Shown: positions 1 through 11,954 of the stretch, piece by piece | How the letters are laid out: every line of letters starts with the position of its first letter | How positions within the stretch are numbered: position 1 is the stretch's first letter | DNA from: Solanum dulcamara | Lineage: Eukaryota > Streptophyta > Magnoliopsida > Solanales > Solanaceae | Reading direction: 5' to 3' | Assembly (NCBI RefSeq): GCF_947179165.1 | Contig: NC_077245.1 | Span: 43,331,286-43,395,285 of the forward strand | Length of the DNA: 64,000 nucleotides | The notes under the pieces: generated by a model | Databases searched by the model: none | What the model saw: the letters and a program-made list of their open reading frames with translations, nothing else | What the model was told of the DNA's origin: nothing | Translations under genes and position numbers: made by a program

Positions 1-716
1 GCATTGTCTTACATTCTTCTTTACACGTTTACCTAGGCTAGAGAAAAACTTCCTCATGTTGGCTCTCATATGAAGAATCATTTCTGGGGCATATTTGGAC
101 AACTGAATAAACTTCAAACTATACTCCTTCACATTTATGCTCTCTTGCTTGAGGTTCACAAACTCTTCAACTTTTGCTTCTTGTAGCTCTTGGGGAAAGA
201 AGTGGTCAAGGAAGGCGCTTTCAAACTCATCCCAAATGGCAGGTCTAACATCCTCGCCATGACTTTGCTCCCACTAGTCATACCATATGTTCACCACATC
301 CTTGACCTGGTAGGAAACCAACTCAACACCCTCAACCTCTATAGTATGCATCACTTTCAAGATCTTTAATATCTCATCAATGAAATTTTGAGGATCCGCC
401 TCAATATTAGACCCAATGAAGACTGGCAGGTTCATCCTTATAAAATCTCTAATCCTTATGGTGGAAGATGACTCTTGAGAGGTAGAGCTAGGAGTGGTGA
501 ACTATAGTTACCCATCTGGGAAGCTACCAGTTGTGTGAGCTTAGTAATAGCTCTACTGAATTCTACCTCCAAATTAGGAGTGGTTTGAACAGTAGATATT
601 TGGGGTACATTAGTAGACCTTGCAGGTCATCCCCTAGTTCTCGATGGAGGCATATCTGACTGTGGAATCTTAGTGCTGGCAGCATTCCTCTGACTGGCTG
701 TATGTTCAAAAGGCAT
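1..716 (-). pseudogene. gag pseudogene of a minus-strand Ty3/gypsy chromovirus, cut by the window edge
   Basis: Reading the minus strand from an ATG at 716-714, the frame gives a short basic, Pro/Ser/Thr-rich N-terminus and then a Retrotrans_gag-type capsid region. The stretch at about 40-240 reads IWDEFESAFLDHFFP, then EEFVNLKQ and VKEYSLKFIQLS, and closely resembles the gag at 18655-19281. Gag packages the element RNA. The frame is broken: a TGA follows about 28 codons in, and another break lies near 480. A splice-acceptor-like TTGCAG ends 3 nt before the ATG. The 5' LTR and primer site follow in the expected order at 918-3066, so this is one element continuing left of the window. The family call is firm; the exact end of gag is outside the window. 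Confidence 0.85.
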
Positions 717-719
717 GGT

Positions 720-745
720 CTGCAATGTGTAAACGCAAAAATTAG
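720..745 (-). promoter_or_regulatory. branch-point plus 3' splice-acceptor-like signal before gag
   Basis: On the minus strand a CTAAT branch-point-like pentamer (745-741) is followed by a T-rich stretch and TTGCAG ending at 720, three bases before the gag ATG. The element at 18260-18285 has CTAAT and TTACAG in the same arrangement before its gag ATG. That this is used as an acceptor is inference. Confidence 0.4.
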
Positions 746-917
746 AAAGGAAGTTTTATAGAGTTAAAGTCTAATGCACGAACTCAAATTATGGAAGAAT
801 TAAACAATTCCTAATATCCTATAGCCTTCTGATTATATGTCTGGTGTACGACACACCCATAAGAAAGACTCTACTAGACACGACTTCATAGACACCCTAG
901 GACTCTTGAACTCTATA

Positions 918-929
918 CTCTGATATCAA
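918..929 (-). other. primer binding site (tRNA-iMet type), degenerate
   Basis: The minus strand reads TTGATATCAGAG, one or two changes from the TGGTATCAGAGC that pairs with the 3' end of initiator tRNA-Met. It lies four bases after the LTR end (GTGAAA), where Ty3/gypsy elements carry the primer for minus-strand DNA synthesis. Confidence 0.8.
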
Positions 930-2296
930 GTTTTTCACGCCCTGAGAGAGTACCCTAGGCGTGGTCAGCACTTAGAAACCATCTCTGTCCTCCGAGAGAA
1001 CCACTTGGTCTCATCACTCATTCCTTCATTAGTGGAATACTTAAGTGAAAATAAGAATAATTATGTGGGCTCTCCATCATCATTATCAAAGAAAAGAAAT
1101 AATCCTTAGAAGAAGTAGATTCAAAGAAGAACTACTCCAATTATATCATCAAACTCTATCTACGAAGTCTCTAACACTATCATATGGTGCTAATTACATA
1201 TCCATAGCTACCTCAAAAGAAACATAATACTCAACAATAATAAAAGGATAAAGAGTTGCTCTAAATACAAGAAGGAATCACTAAATAGATGGAAAGTAAT
1301 GATCTTCAATGATGCGCCTGCTGAGGATCTCTAACACCTGTATCTGCATCATAAAATGATGCAGGTCGAATGACGTCAGTACATGGAATGTATGAGTATG
1401 TAAAATGGTAGGAAAATAAGGACAGATATCAAGAAACTTCTCTTAGGAAGACTCAACTCAAAACTCAACATCATCTCAACATCAATATGTAAAGCAAGTT
1501 TAAAAATAATAATAATAAGCAATGCTTACACAGTTGGAGTTTCTCTAACCGACAACCATCACTTATGAGCTAGTGATGTTACAACGAAGCGATGTCGTTG
1601 CCACATCCATCCAATACCTTTTAGGGTAAAGGACATCACCATCTTGGATCTAATCATCAAAGTCCTCTTTTTGGGACTTAAGAAGCATAGCCTCCATCCT
1701 ACGCTGGCTACGTAGTTCTGGGGTTTGAGTCAATTACACTCTTACCCAACTCGATGCTCAATACTACTCCCAAAATATGTGCTCATATTAACCTCATCAT
1801 ATAGTCTTATTGGAGTTTTATTTAAAATATCAAACTCATCTCATTACATCTTCACCAATCATTATACTTCAAAACATCATTTACATCTCATCAAAATGTC
1901 TTGCACAAAACATCATTTAATCGAAAGAATCAAATTTATTTAAAATTAATTCATTTTCTCTTTCAAAACTCAATAAAATACATATATAATATTATTTCAA
2001 ATCACTCTTTTTGTCAGTGAATATTAAAAGTCAACATCTTTACTCAAAACACGCGTAAAAATATTAATAAATATCAAATCAATTAGGGTTCATGTGAAAA
2101 TAGCCATGAACAATAATTCCAATAATATGAGAGATAATAATAATAATAATCTCAATGCATAAATATATCTAACTCAATAGAAAAAGAATTAACTCATTTA
2201 GAATTCAAGAATTAGGGTAAAACTCAACTATAACTCAATTACGATGAATTTAAATATTGAGCGCTTGAACGAACTCAATTCAATGCTATGAATAAT

Positions 2297-2307
2297 CTTA
2301 CATACCT
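2297..2307 (-). promoter_or_regulatory. splice-donor-like motif in LTR leader
   Basis: The minus strand reads AGGTATGTAAG, a strong plant 5' splice-site consensus (AG|GTATGT), about 215 bases downstream of the TATA box. The identical 11-mer occurs at the equivalent place in the LTRs at 13163, 16536 and 24087. Usage is inferred, not shown. Confidence 0.45.
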
Positions 2308-2521
2308 GGAATCCAAAGTTTTATTCCAAATTGAAGAACTCAATGAATACTCTTAGACCCCTAGCCTTTTCTCCTCACCGGAGCATTTTGTGTACTACCC
2401 GGAGTATAAGAATTACCGGAATAGTATTTCTACATTAGAAAAAAACTAAAACTATATTTGAGAATGAGTAAATAAGAGTTGCTTGAGAAAGCTTGATGAA
2501 TAAAATGAGGAAATAAGGTGG

Positions 2522-2531
2522 GTATTTATAG
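2522..2531 (-). promoter_or_regulatory. LTR TATA box
   Basis: The minus strand reads CTATAAATAC, a canonical plant TATA box, followed by a CA/CT-rich region with TCATCAAGCTTTCTCAAGCA. Most of that context recurs at 12928-12990. It would set the start of the element transcript and hence the U3/R boundary about 30 bases downstream. Confidence 0.65.
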
Positions 2532-3066
2532 GTGTGGAGGAGGGACCTAACAATAAATAAAAATAATTACAAAGGATGATTTTGAAAATTCAATGAAAGA
2601 TTGTGATTTCATGGGTGATGTCAAATTGATCTATATATTTTTATAGTTGGTGAGATGAACCTTCTTTTAACTAATATCCTTTTTCGAAGCTGTATTTGAA
2701 CATGATAACTTCCTTATTAGAATTTGGTGTATGCATATGAATTATAGCTCTAGAAGTCTACTTTTATGTGATTCAAGAATCAACCAATTTTGAGTATCCT
2801 AAAGTGAGATATGATATTTCATCTACAAATACTCTATTTCATCACAACACCATATTTTGCAAAAACTAATTTATTTGACCTATTGTGCCTCTGAATCTTA
2901 AGATATGGTATTCAAAAAAGTTGTACGTAATGATCTTTGGATTATTCAAAAAATTTAAATCACCTAATTTGGACCAAATTATAAAAATTTATGCCCAAAA
3001 TACAAAAGAAGTATTATTTTTGTCGAGAATTAAAACACCACATACAACATTTTAGGGGGTGTTACA

Positions 3067-6000
3067 CTACAGGCGGGGGAGGAAATAGTAGAGGACGTCC
3101 ACATGGTGGGATAGGAGGAAACCAAATAGGTGGTGGAGGTCGAGGTAATGGTAGTGCAGGTAGAGAATCTGTGTAGCCAGGCAAGGAGGTGGCCCATCAA
3201 GATGACAGGGCTCAATTTGATGCCTTTGTAAGGATGACTGATGCTGAGGCATCTGATGCAGTAATCACAGGCTATTCTTGTCTTTGACCGGATGGATAAT
3301 GTTTTATTTGATCCAGGGTCTAATTATTCATATTTATCAGTAAAATATGCCTTGGGTTTTGATGCACTTTGTGATACACTTGATGCCCCCATCTAAGTAT
3401 CAACCCCTATTGGAGAGTCGGTCATAGTCACCCATATGTATCATGCTTGTTCTGTGATAGTTATGAGACTCCAAACTTGGGTTGACTTGGTAATTTTAAA
3501 CATGACCAATTTTGACATAATCTTAGGTATGACTTGGTTGTCTCTCTATTTTGATGTACTTAATTGTAATGCTAAAACTGTGGCTCTAGAGATCTCGGGG
3601 AGGGAAAGGTTAAAGTGAAAATGGGTGTACAAGATTAAGCTAGTTAAAGTCATATTCTTTCTCCAGACTAGAAAAATAGTGGGGCAGGGTTATTTGGCCT
3701 ATCTGACCCATATTTGGAATGTTGATGTAGAATCTCCCTCTATTGAGTCTATTTCGGTAGTGCGTGAGTTTTTAGAAGTATTTCCTATAGACTTGCCTGG
3801 TATGCCTCCTGACAGAGACATAGAATTCTGCATTGACTTGGAGCGAGGCACTCGTCTAATTTCTAGTCCTCCTCACCGTATATCTCCAGCAAGTTGAGAG
3901 AGCTCAAGGCTCAAATATAAGAGCTCCTTCACAAGGGTTTTATCCATCCTAGTGCTTTTCCGTGGGGTTCTCCAGTACTATTTGTTAAGAAAAGGATGGT
4001 ATCATGAGAATGTGCATTGATTATCGATAATTAAATAAGGTCACCATCCGAAATAAGTATCCCTTGTCATGTATTGATGATATTTTTGACTAGTTTCTAA
4101 GTGCATCAGTCTTTTCAAAGATTGATATCAAGTTTGGGTATCATCAATTGAAGATTAGGCATGAGGATGTGCCAAAACAGCTTTCAGAACCAGGTACGGG
4201 CATTATGAAATTTTTGGGTTGTCTTTTGGACTAACCAATGCACATGCAACCTTCATGAGTTTGATGAATGGGGTTTTCAAACCATTCCTAGATTCATTTA
4301 TTGTTGTGCTTATAGATGACATCTTAGTGTATTTGAAGAGTGAACAGAAATATACAGACCATCTCCGTATTATTCTAGGTATTTAGAGAAAGCAGAAGTT
4401 GTATGCAAAACTCTCTGAGTGTGAATTTTGGTTGCCTATAGTTGCCTTTTTGGGCCATGTTATTTCAAAAAAAGGAATAATGGTAGATACACAAAAGATT
4501 GAAGCAGTTAAGAACTAGCCTCGGCCTAGTTCTGTGACTAAAGTTAGGAGTTTTATGGGACTAGCCAGTTATTATCGGTAGTTCGTGAGAAACTTTGCTT
4601 CTATCGCTACTCATTTAACCAGATTGACTCAAAAGGAGGTATTATTCAAGTGGACTGACAAATGCGAAGAGAGCTTTCAAAAAATTAAAACTCTTCTGAC
4701 CACAACACCTATCTTGACCCTGCCAGTTGAAGGTAAAAGAATTTTTATTTATTGAGATGCTTCACATTGAAATTTGGATGTTGTGCTGATGTAGGATAAG
4801 AATATTGTAGCCTATGTTTCATGGCAGTTGAAGATGCATGAGAGAAACTACCCGACTCATGACATAGAGTTGGCAGCGGTAGTGTTTTCTCTGAAAATCT
4901 AGAGATATTATATGTATGGTGTCAAGTTTGAGGTGTTTAGTGATCACAACAGTTTGCAGCATGTGTTCACCCCAAAAGACTTGAATTTGAGACAACAGAG
5001 GTGGATGGAGTTGCTCAAAGACTATGATGTTACGTCCTGAATCATCCGGGTAAGGCTAATGTGGTATCAGACGCATTAAGCCAAAAATTGGTTAGGATGG
5101 GCAATCTAGCCTGTTTGGGACCCTGCAAACAGCTCCTGGGTAGAGAGATTCAGGCCTTGGAAGCTAAGTTCATGAGACTAGGCATCTTAGAGAAGGGTGG
5201 ATGATGGTCAGTGTTGATCTAAGACCCATTTTTATAGAAGAAATTAAGGCAAATAGTTTGAAGATGTAAACTTAGATGAAATTAAAGAAAAAGTTTTGAT
5301 GGGCAAGGCCTAAGATTCAGTCCTTAATACAGGTGGGGTGCTCAACTTTAGGGGGAGGATTTTTGCTCCCCAGGTAGATGGCATAATTCAGGAAGTTCTA
5401 TCTGATTCTCATCGTTCGCGATACTCTATTCACCCAGAGTAACCAAGATGTATCAAGACTTGAAGCATTTATATTGGTGGTTGGTTATGAAGAAGAACAT
5501 AGTTGAGTATGTATCTAAGTTCCAGGATTAGTAAAAGGTGAAATATGAGCACCAAAGACTTGCAGGTTTACTTAAAAGAATGCCCATTTCTGAATGAAAG
5601 TGGGAAAGGATAGCCATGGATTTTGTGGTGGGACTCCCCAAGACCTTGGGGGAGTATGATTCCATTTGGCTGGTGGTTGACAGGTTAACAAAGTCAGCAC
5701 ACTTCATTCAGTTAGAGTGGACTACAATGCACAAAAATTGGCAAAGATTTATATGAAGGAGATAGTAGGGTTGCACAGGGTGCCCTTTTCTATTATTTTA
5801 GACCGAGGTACACAGTTCACCTCTAAATTTTGGGAAAAGTTACATAAAGAGCTAGGCATGTAACTCACTTTAAGCATGGACTTTCATCCACAAACAGATG
5901 GACAATCATAAAGGACTATCCAAGTGCTGGAAGATATGTTGAGAGCATGTGTGATTGACTCGACATTGGGATAAGTTCTTGCCCTTGTGTGAATTCTCCT

Positions 6001-6728
6001 ACAACAATAGTTACTAATCCAGCATTGAGATGACACCCTTTAAAACTCTTTACGGGAGGGGATGCAGGTCTCCCACAAGATGGTTTAAAGCTAGAGAAGT
6101 GGAGTCATTGGGGGTAGACTTAGTGAGAGATGCTCATGATAGGGTAAGGTGCATCCAAGATAAGCTTCTAGCATCTCAGAGTCAATAAAAAAAGTATGCT
6201 GACCATAAAGTGAGGGATATGACATTCTAGGAAGGTGAGCAAGTGCTTCTAAAAGTGTCACCCATTAAGGGGGTAATGAGATTTGGTAAAAAAAAACAAA
6301 CTTAATCCTCTCTATATTGGCCCTTTTGAGATTCTTGATTGTATAGGGCCAGTTGCATATAGATTGGCCTTACCACCTAGCTTGTCTGGGGTACATCCGG
6401 TGTGTGTCAATGCTGAAGTAGTACCATGGATATGGGGATTCCATCATTAAATAGGACTCAGTTTTGTTAGACAAAGATCTTCAGTATGAGGAAAAGCCAG
6501 TTGTAATATTAGATAGTGATGTCCGGAAGCTGAGGACCAAGGAAATTAAGTCTCTAAAAATCCAATGGAAGTATCATCCGGAAAAGAAAGGTAATTAGGA
6601 GACTGAAGAGGACATGTGAGACAAGTATCCCCATTTGTTAATTGAATCAGGTACTACTATATCTCTACTTTAGCCCTGGTTTTCCAGATGCTCACTCAGG
6701 GATGAGTGATGGGTAAATTGGTATCTAT
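3067..6728 (+). pseudogene. gag-end/protease/RT/RNase H/integrase pseudogene of a plus-strand chromovirus
   Basis: Ordered remnants of a Ty3/gypsy polyprotein spread over all three frames. A Gly-rich gag tail (about 3070-3170) is followed by protease (LFDPGSNYSY near 3305; ILGMTWL near 3523). Reverse transcriptase starts KGFIHPSAFPWGSPVLFVKK near 3930 and carries the catalytic IDDILVY pair at 4315-4320. RNase H holds [19 protein letters not shown] (about 4838-4900), but its first catalytic Asp block is preceded by a stop. Integrase (about 5440-6070) has [10 protein letters not shown] and RRCRSP-type text, and a chromodomain-like tail (VKIQWKYHPE) lies near 6555-6590. More than ten stops and several frameshifts make it dead. 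Its gag front and 5' LTR should lie beyond the minus-strand insertion, left of the window. A polypurine tract is not clear. Confidence 0.88.
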
Positions 6729-8527
6729 TGTAATGACATGTCCTTGCCAATGGAGAAGGAATTTAGGCTAGAAAACTTTGGGTAGTAACTTCAAAAAAAT
6801 TGAGCCTAGGCTAGACTTGTACGAATGCTGAGTAAGGTAAGGTCTAGAGTGACCTTGTGATAGGTGGAAGATCTAATCAATAATATTATTAAGTTAGCTG
6901 ATAGCCAAGATGATACAAAGCTTTTACCGATTTATGAAATCACATTTGGGTCAGTAAAACTCTCAGAATTAGACTTGGCATGGAAGATTTATTTTAAGGC
7001 ATCTTGGGGATAGGGTATATTGTGATATGGGAGACTTGGAGACTTTTTACGAGCTTACTATCTTTGCATATTCCACTAGAGCGGGAATAATCCCACTAGA
7101 GCGAGACCGCCAAAGAGGAATGGTCCCACTATGGCGGGACATTTGCGAGTTAATACGATGTTTAAACCCTAGAAATAATTTTCTACATAGAAACTATTCT
7201 TAAGATGTTAGGAGGTGACCTAGGGCACTTTTGTTCATTTTTCCACGATTTCTCATGCCAAAGGTAAGATTACTACCCCCTAAACTCATAATTTAATTTC
7301 TAGAACCCATAAACTATGGTGGGAGACCATTGGGGGAGGCTTTTGGTCTAAAACTAATGGTGGAAATTATCCCTAGATGGGGTTTAGGATCATGGTTTGG
7401 TCTAAGATGGGAATTATACTATAATTCGAGTAAAGTAGACCATTATATTTATCCTTTGTATGCATTTACTGTCTTTAGAGAAAGAACAAGCAGAACGAAC
7501 CCGGAAGAGAAAAGCTCCTGCACTTTAGAGTTGTTGAAGCTCGAATTCGAGGTATGATGATTATTTTTCCCATATGTGACTCATGCACTTTTTAAATTAC
7601 TTCAGTGTATACATATGTGCATATGAATAGGGAAGCATTCTAGGAATTATATTAAATGATCACCTATTGGCCTGATTTGTGATGAACCTGTTCTTGGTGA
7701 TATGATGTTGATTATTGATTGTAATTGTAGCTGCATTGTATGTTTGGATCGGGTGTCATGTTTCGACACATAATTGGATCAGATGTCCCATTCAGACACA
7801 CATTTGAATTGGGTGTCATATTTCAGCACAAACTTTGGATCGAATGTCATATTCCTACACATAAATAAGTATTTGCAAGTCGATTGAGAGGACCTTTATG
7901 CAAAATTGCATGATATGGAGACTACTGAACTGTGATCTTATTGAGTACTATTTGAGATAAAAATGGTTAAGTTTTATGTATGTGCTTACTATGTTAGATT
8001 TACTTATCCATGACTCGCTTACTGGCTAGCCGCGTGATCATACCAGTACACTATTGATTTGTATTTTGATACTACACTTGCTTTGTCTTTGTTGAGTACA
8101 TGACATATTCAGCCAGTTGCGGAGAGACCTCGCATAGGATACCACTAGCTATTGAGAGTTAAAGGGTAAGTCACTTCTTACGGGCTATCATGAGCTCTTC
8201 TTATTTCAAGTCCTTCTTCTAGGACTTAGACTTTCAGACACTTTTGTTATGTTTCATTCGAGGTTGTGTTCCCTTTCTAGACTTGTTACTTGCTTAGAGT
8301 TTTGGTATGCCAATTTTTAGTTCCTAGATGATAATTTCCGCATGTTTGGGTTGATAACTAGATATTTATGAGTTTATGAGAACCCAACCTATATTTTATT
8401 TATTAAACTTGTTTCTGCATATTCAAAATTATTTATATCTTACGATTATGGTTAGTTGGGCTGTAGTAATGGTTCTCCCACAAAAAGGTTAGTGTGGGTG
8501 CCAGTCACGATGAATCAGAATCATGAC
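6729..8527 (+). repeat. 3' LTR of the plus-strand chromovirus (about 1.8 kb)
   Basis: The LTR follows the pol pseudogene, opens TGTAATGACATGTCC, and ends with GGGTGCCAGTCACGATGA...ATCATGACA. It carries a GC-rich repeated motif around 7075-7140 (variants of CCACTAGAGCGGGA), a donor-like AAGGTAAGAT at 7261, and four ~31-bp repeats at 7741-7866. These modules recur, in the same order, in the minus-strand solo LTR 28639-30684, so the two are related families. The start is less certain than the end, because the polypurine tract is degraded. Confidence 0.75.
7741..7866 (+). repeat. four-copy ~31-bp minisatellite inside the LTR
   Basis: Four imperfect direct copies built on GGATCGGGTGTCATGTTTC followed by GACACATAATT. 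The opposite-strand equivalent occurs at 29675-29795 in a separate solo LTR, so the repeat is an ancestral LTR feature rather than a local slip. Confidence 0.8.
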
Positions 8528-9415
8528 AATAATATGGATATTCCATTGTCAAAGAAAATACTTGCTGTACGCACAACTGGTGACCTTTCTAAAAGCTTTG
8601 CCTTTATTATCACTTTGCTCAATATAGTAAATGGACAGGAAGTTTTTATTTTCATTTAGAAAACATTTGGAAAAAGATTACAGAAGTTTAATGCTTGGAT
8701 TATCAATCTTAGTCTCCGCGATATCTTTATTTTTTGTGGCGACTTCTTAAAGGTCACAAATAACTTTTAGCTCTAGAAATTAGGACCACTATTGTCAACT
8801 CAAAATTTATTGAGTAAAAAGCATTGTTAATGTGTAGCCGTATGTTCTTTTATGAATAAAGTAAAAAAAAACATATTCGCTATACAGTTCTATTTCTTCT
8901 AGTTATGACATTATCAATTGAATGGATAGATGATGTTGAAAGTAGCATTCTTTTATCATTATTTTTTTCTATGCCCTTTATTCATAAAAAAATCTTTGTG
9001 TCACCTCATAATTGTCTTCTCCAATGAAGAACAAAAAATGGTTCGGACAATAAATGTTTAAAATTTAAATAAACAAATAAAGAATAATATAATATATTCA
9101 AAAGAAAACAAACAATAAAGGAACATGGGAGCACAATAATAAATGGAAAGATAAGTGGTTGGACCTACGTTTAGTTACTTACTGCACTTTAATTCGTTAG
9201 TTATGACATTATAATTTTTTTTAGTTATTTACTAATTATTTCTATGGTTATTCACAACTTTTTACATTCTTTAGTTGCGAGATTGTTAATTATCATAACT
9301 AATAACTACGATAATTCAACTACACTTAATTCGAAAGGGAGGACTCGGACGAGAGTGAATCGTCAGTAATTTTCTTGAAGTTCTTTTTTGGTATACTGCT
9401 TGATATGATAAAATT
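8528..9415. other. AT-rich stretch without recognised gene
   Basis: Between the LTR end and the first recognisable transposase text. I see A/T runs and a 14-bp inverted repeat (TTTATGAATAAAG-type, 8852-8866 against 8976-8989). No coding signal was recognised. It may be the 5' part of the hAT element that follows, but I found no terminal inverted repeat. Confidence 0.5.
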
Positions 9416-10889
9416 AAACCTTTTGTGTTAGAAAAAGCTCTAAAAATACTAAAATGATTTCTCATGATATTTAGAAAGATATTGTGACTGCGTGTAGGAT
9501 TGAATCAATTAAGGCTATAATAGAGGATATAAATGGTGACTATTTTACTTTATTGGTTGATGAATTTAGAGACGTGTCACACAAATATCAAATGACTATT
9601 TGTCTACAATATGTCGACAAAAGGGAGTTTGTGATGGAGACTTTTATTGGACCTATTCATGTTAAAGATACTAGTGTTTTATCTCTAAAGAAAGCAATTG
9701 TGGATGTATTTGCTCAACATTCTTTGAGTTCATCTTATGTACGTGGGCAATGTTATGATGGGGCTAGAAATATGCAAGGTGAGCTAGGTGATCTTAAAAT
9801 ATTGATTAAAAATAAAAGTAGATTGGATTTGTTCATTATTTTGCTCATCAACTTCAATTGACTCTTGTGCGGTTTCTAAAATGTGTATTTTAGTTCGAGA
9901 ACTAGTACTATTGGTCTCAAATATTTTGAATGTGTTGAGAGCTTCTTTTAAACGTGTGGATGAATTTTGAGAATCTCAAAAAAAAACTAAAAGGCATTGA
10001 ATATGGGTGAACTAGAAATGGGTAGAGGATTGAATCAAGAACTTGGTTTTATTAAAGCCGGTGATACTCATTGGGGATCTCACTACAAGTCATTTGGAAA
10101 ATTCATTAGTAGTTTTGGCTCTATTGTTGATGTGATTGATACTCTTGTTGTAAATACAAGTACTTTGGAAGAAAGAGAAAGCGCATCAGGATTTCTCAGA
10201 AGTTGTCAAACTTTTGAGACTGTTTTCTTATTGCATTTGATGACTGATTCTTTAGGAGTCACATATCATCTTATTGTGTCATTACAGAAAAAGGAGCAAG
10301 ATATTTCAAATGTCATGATTCTTGTAAAGGTAGCAAAAAGAAGGTTGCAAGCTTTATGAGATAATGAATGGGATCCTCGCTTGAAAAAAAATATTGGATG
10401 GAATTCACTTAAAGAAAAGGTAGATGCATTTTGTATCAAACATGACATTCCATTACCCAATTATGATGATCCATATGCTAACTTTGGAAGATTCCGACAT
10501 AACGTAGTTGACTCTACTACCTTACACCATTATCATGTGGATGTGTTTTATAAAAATATTGATTGGAAGCTACAAGAACTTGATTACAGTTTCAATGAGG
10601 TGACAAGTGATTTGCTTAATGGAGTAGCTTGCATGAATCCAATTGATTCATTTTCTAGTTTTGACATAAAAGGATAATGAGAATGGCTAAATTATATCCT
10701 GGTGACTTTGATGAATTCAAAATAAGAGCTCTTGAGAATCAACTTGTTAATTACATTATTTATGTTCATGATATTGATAAAAGATTCTCCAATTTGAGTG
10801 AACTTGGGTAAATTTCAAGAAAGTAGTTGAGACAAAGAAGTATTTAACTTATTCTCTTGTATTTCTTTTAATGAAGTGTACTTTGCTTC
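9416..10889 (+). pseudogene. hAT-superfamily transposase-like pseudogene (DUF4371/ZMYM1-like), part 1
   Basis: Blocks match the plant TTF-type/ZMYM1-like hAT proteins. DUF4371 text runs KDIVTACRIESIKAIIEDI, then FTLLVDEFRDVS (9547-9582) with the first conserved Asp, then RGQCYDGARNMQGE (9742-9783) with the second. FAHQLQLTL follows near 9836 after a frameshift. Further on are GDTHWGSHYKSF (10060-10095), LQKKEQDISNVM (10282-10317) and the region leading to the C-terminal dimerisation domain (KYLTYSLVFLLMKCTLL, ending at 10889). Such proteins bind transposon ends and cut and paste DNA in the nucleus; some are domesticated. Stops and frameshifts at about 9474, 9860, 9968, 10357 and 10675 show it is dead. 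The text is interrupted at codon level by the LTR beginning at 10890 and resumes at 15535. Confidence 0.85.
10885..10889. repeat. 5-bp target-site duplication, left copy (GCTTC)
   Basis: GCTTC precedes the outer solo LTR and is repeated exactly at 15530-15534 after it. Five bases is the expected duplication for Ty3/gypsy integrase. Confidence 0.9.
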
Positions 10890-11894
10890 TGTTATACCCT
10901 GAAACTTTTTAAACTAAGACCGGAGGCATTATTCTTATGCGTATAGGCCTAAGTCCGATGACTTCTAATTGTATATATATTTTAAGATCAATTTATAAGT
11001 ATCCTAGGTGTATTAGAGGTCAATTAGGGTCATAAGGAACCTCTAGTACTAAGTCGAGTTTAAAGATCCTTTATCGATTGAGTTTTCATATAAGATCATA
11101 TAAGGGTCAAATTTAAATGAACATATATCTTAACATATATATAAGTAGGTGGTACATGACCTATCAAATTAAAGGTCTTTGAGTCCTCTTTCCAACACCA
11201 TGAAGTTTGCCTCATTTTGAATTTGGAGTAAAAAGATATGACCATTTTACCTAAGGCTATCGCTTCAACAGTTTGGGGCCTGGGGCGGCGCGCCACCAGT
11301 GAGTCCAAAACTGACTTTAGTAATTTGGACCTTGGCGCGGCGTGCCAGCAGTGCGCCCGAGCCCGTATTTTAGATTTATCTTAATGAAGGGAATTGCAGA
11401 CTTTTCTCCACCTTTCTCAAACTTAACCCAAGCCATTTTGGGACTAAATTCATCCCTTATCAGTACTCCGGGGGTATTTTCTCTCATTTAACACTTAGAA
11501 CATTGAGAGAAGAGAGTTGGAGAGAAGAAAGAAAGCTAGGGTTCAAGGTTTGCAAGCCATTCCTTCAAGCCTCGATCGTCCATTTGATTTTGTAAGACTA
11601 ATCACAATATTGGATTGAGTTCGTCCACGTGCCCTACATCTAATTTTATCGATTGTTGATAATAAGTTGAGTCTAAACTAGTTTCTTGAATTCCGATTAA
11701 GTTAATTATTCTTCTATTGAGTTTCGTATGATTATGTATTAAATTTTTTGTTGTTTTCTAACTCTCAATTGATTGAAATTGTTGTTTATGGCTACTTTTC
11801 CATGAACCCCAATTGATATGATGATCATGAGTTTTACATGCATATTTTGAGTAAAGATGATGACTTTTATGCATTGATGAAGAGCAATTTGAAC

Positions 11895-11951
<57 letters not shown>
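11895..11951. repeat. (TA)n microsatellite
   Basis: Nearly pure AT dinucleotide repeat with one C interruption, within the outer solo LTR. The Ile/Tyr-rich frame read across it on the minus strand (11739-11987) is an artefact of the repeat. Confidence 0.9.

Positions 11952-11954
<3 letters not shown>

Larger units (their letters stand above)
933..3066 (-). repeat. 5' LTR of the minus-strand chromovirus (2134 bp)
   Basis: On the minus strand the LTR opens TGTAACACCCCC at 3066 and ends GTGAAA at 933, just before the primer site. It holds a TATA box (2531-2522), a splice-donor-like AGGTATGTAAG (2307-2297), and toward its end the block with TACATTCCATGTACTGACG and TGCATCATTTTATGATGCA (around 1340-1410). 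The latter block is shared with the LTRs at 15000, 17590 and 25170. Its first ~800 bases instead resemble the solo LTR at 12370. It sits inside the gag of the plus-strand element that resumes at 3067. No real gene lies in it; the short frames here are chance. Confidence 0.88.

Noticed and set aside
3067..6728. Integrated pararetrovirus (for example a caulimovirus relative)
   Set aside because: The domain order protease-RT-RNase H-integrase-chromodomain, LTRs, and a tRNA-iMet primer site with 5-bp duplications at related elements show Ty3/gypsy chromoviruses. No movement-protein text was seen.
9484..10677. Treating the hAT-like frames as a working host gene
   Set aside because: Several stops and frameshifts and two LTR insertions in the dimerisation domain leave no intact product.
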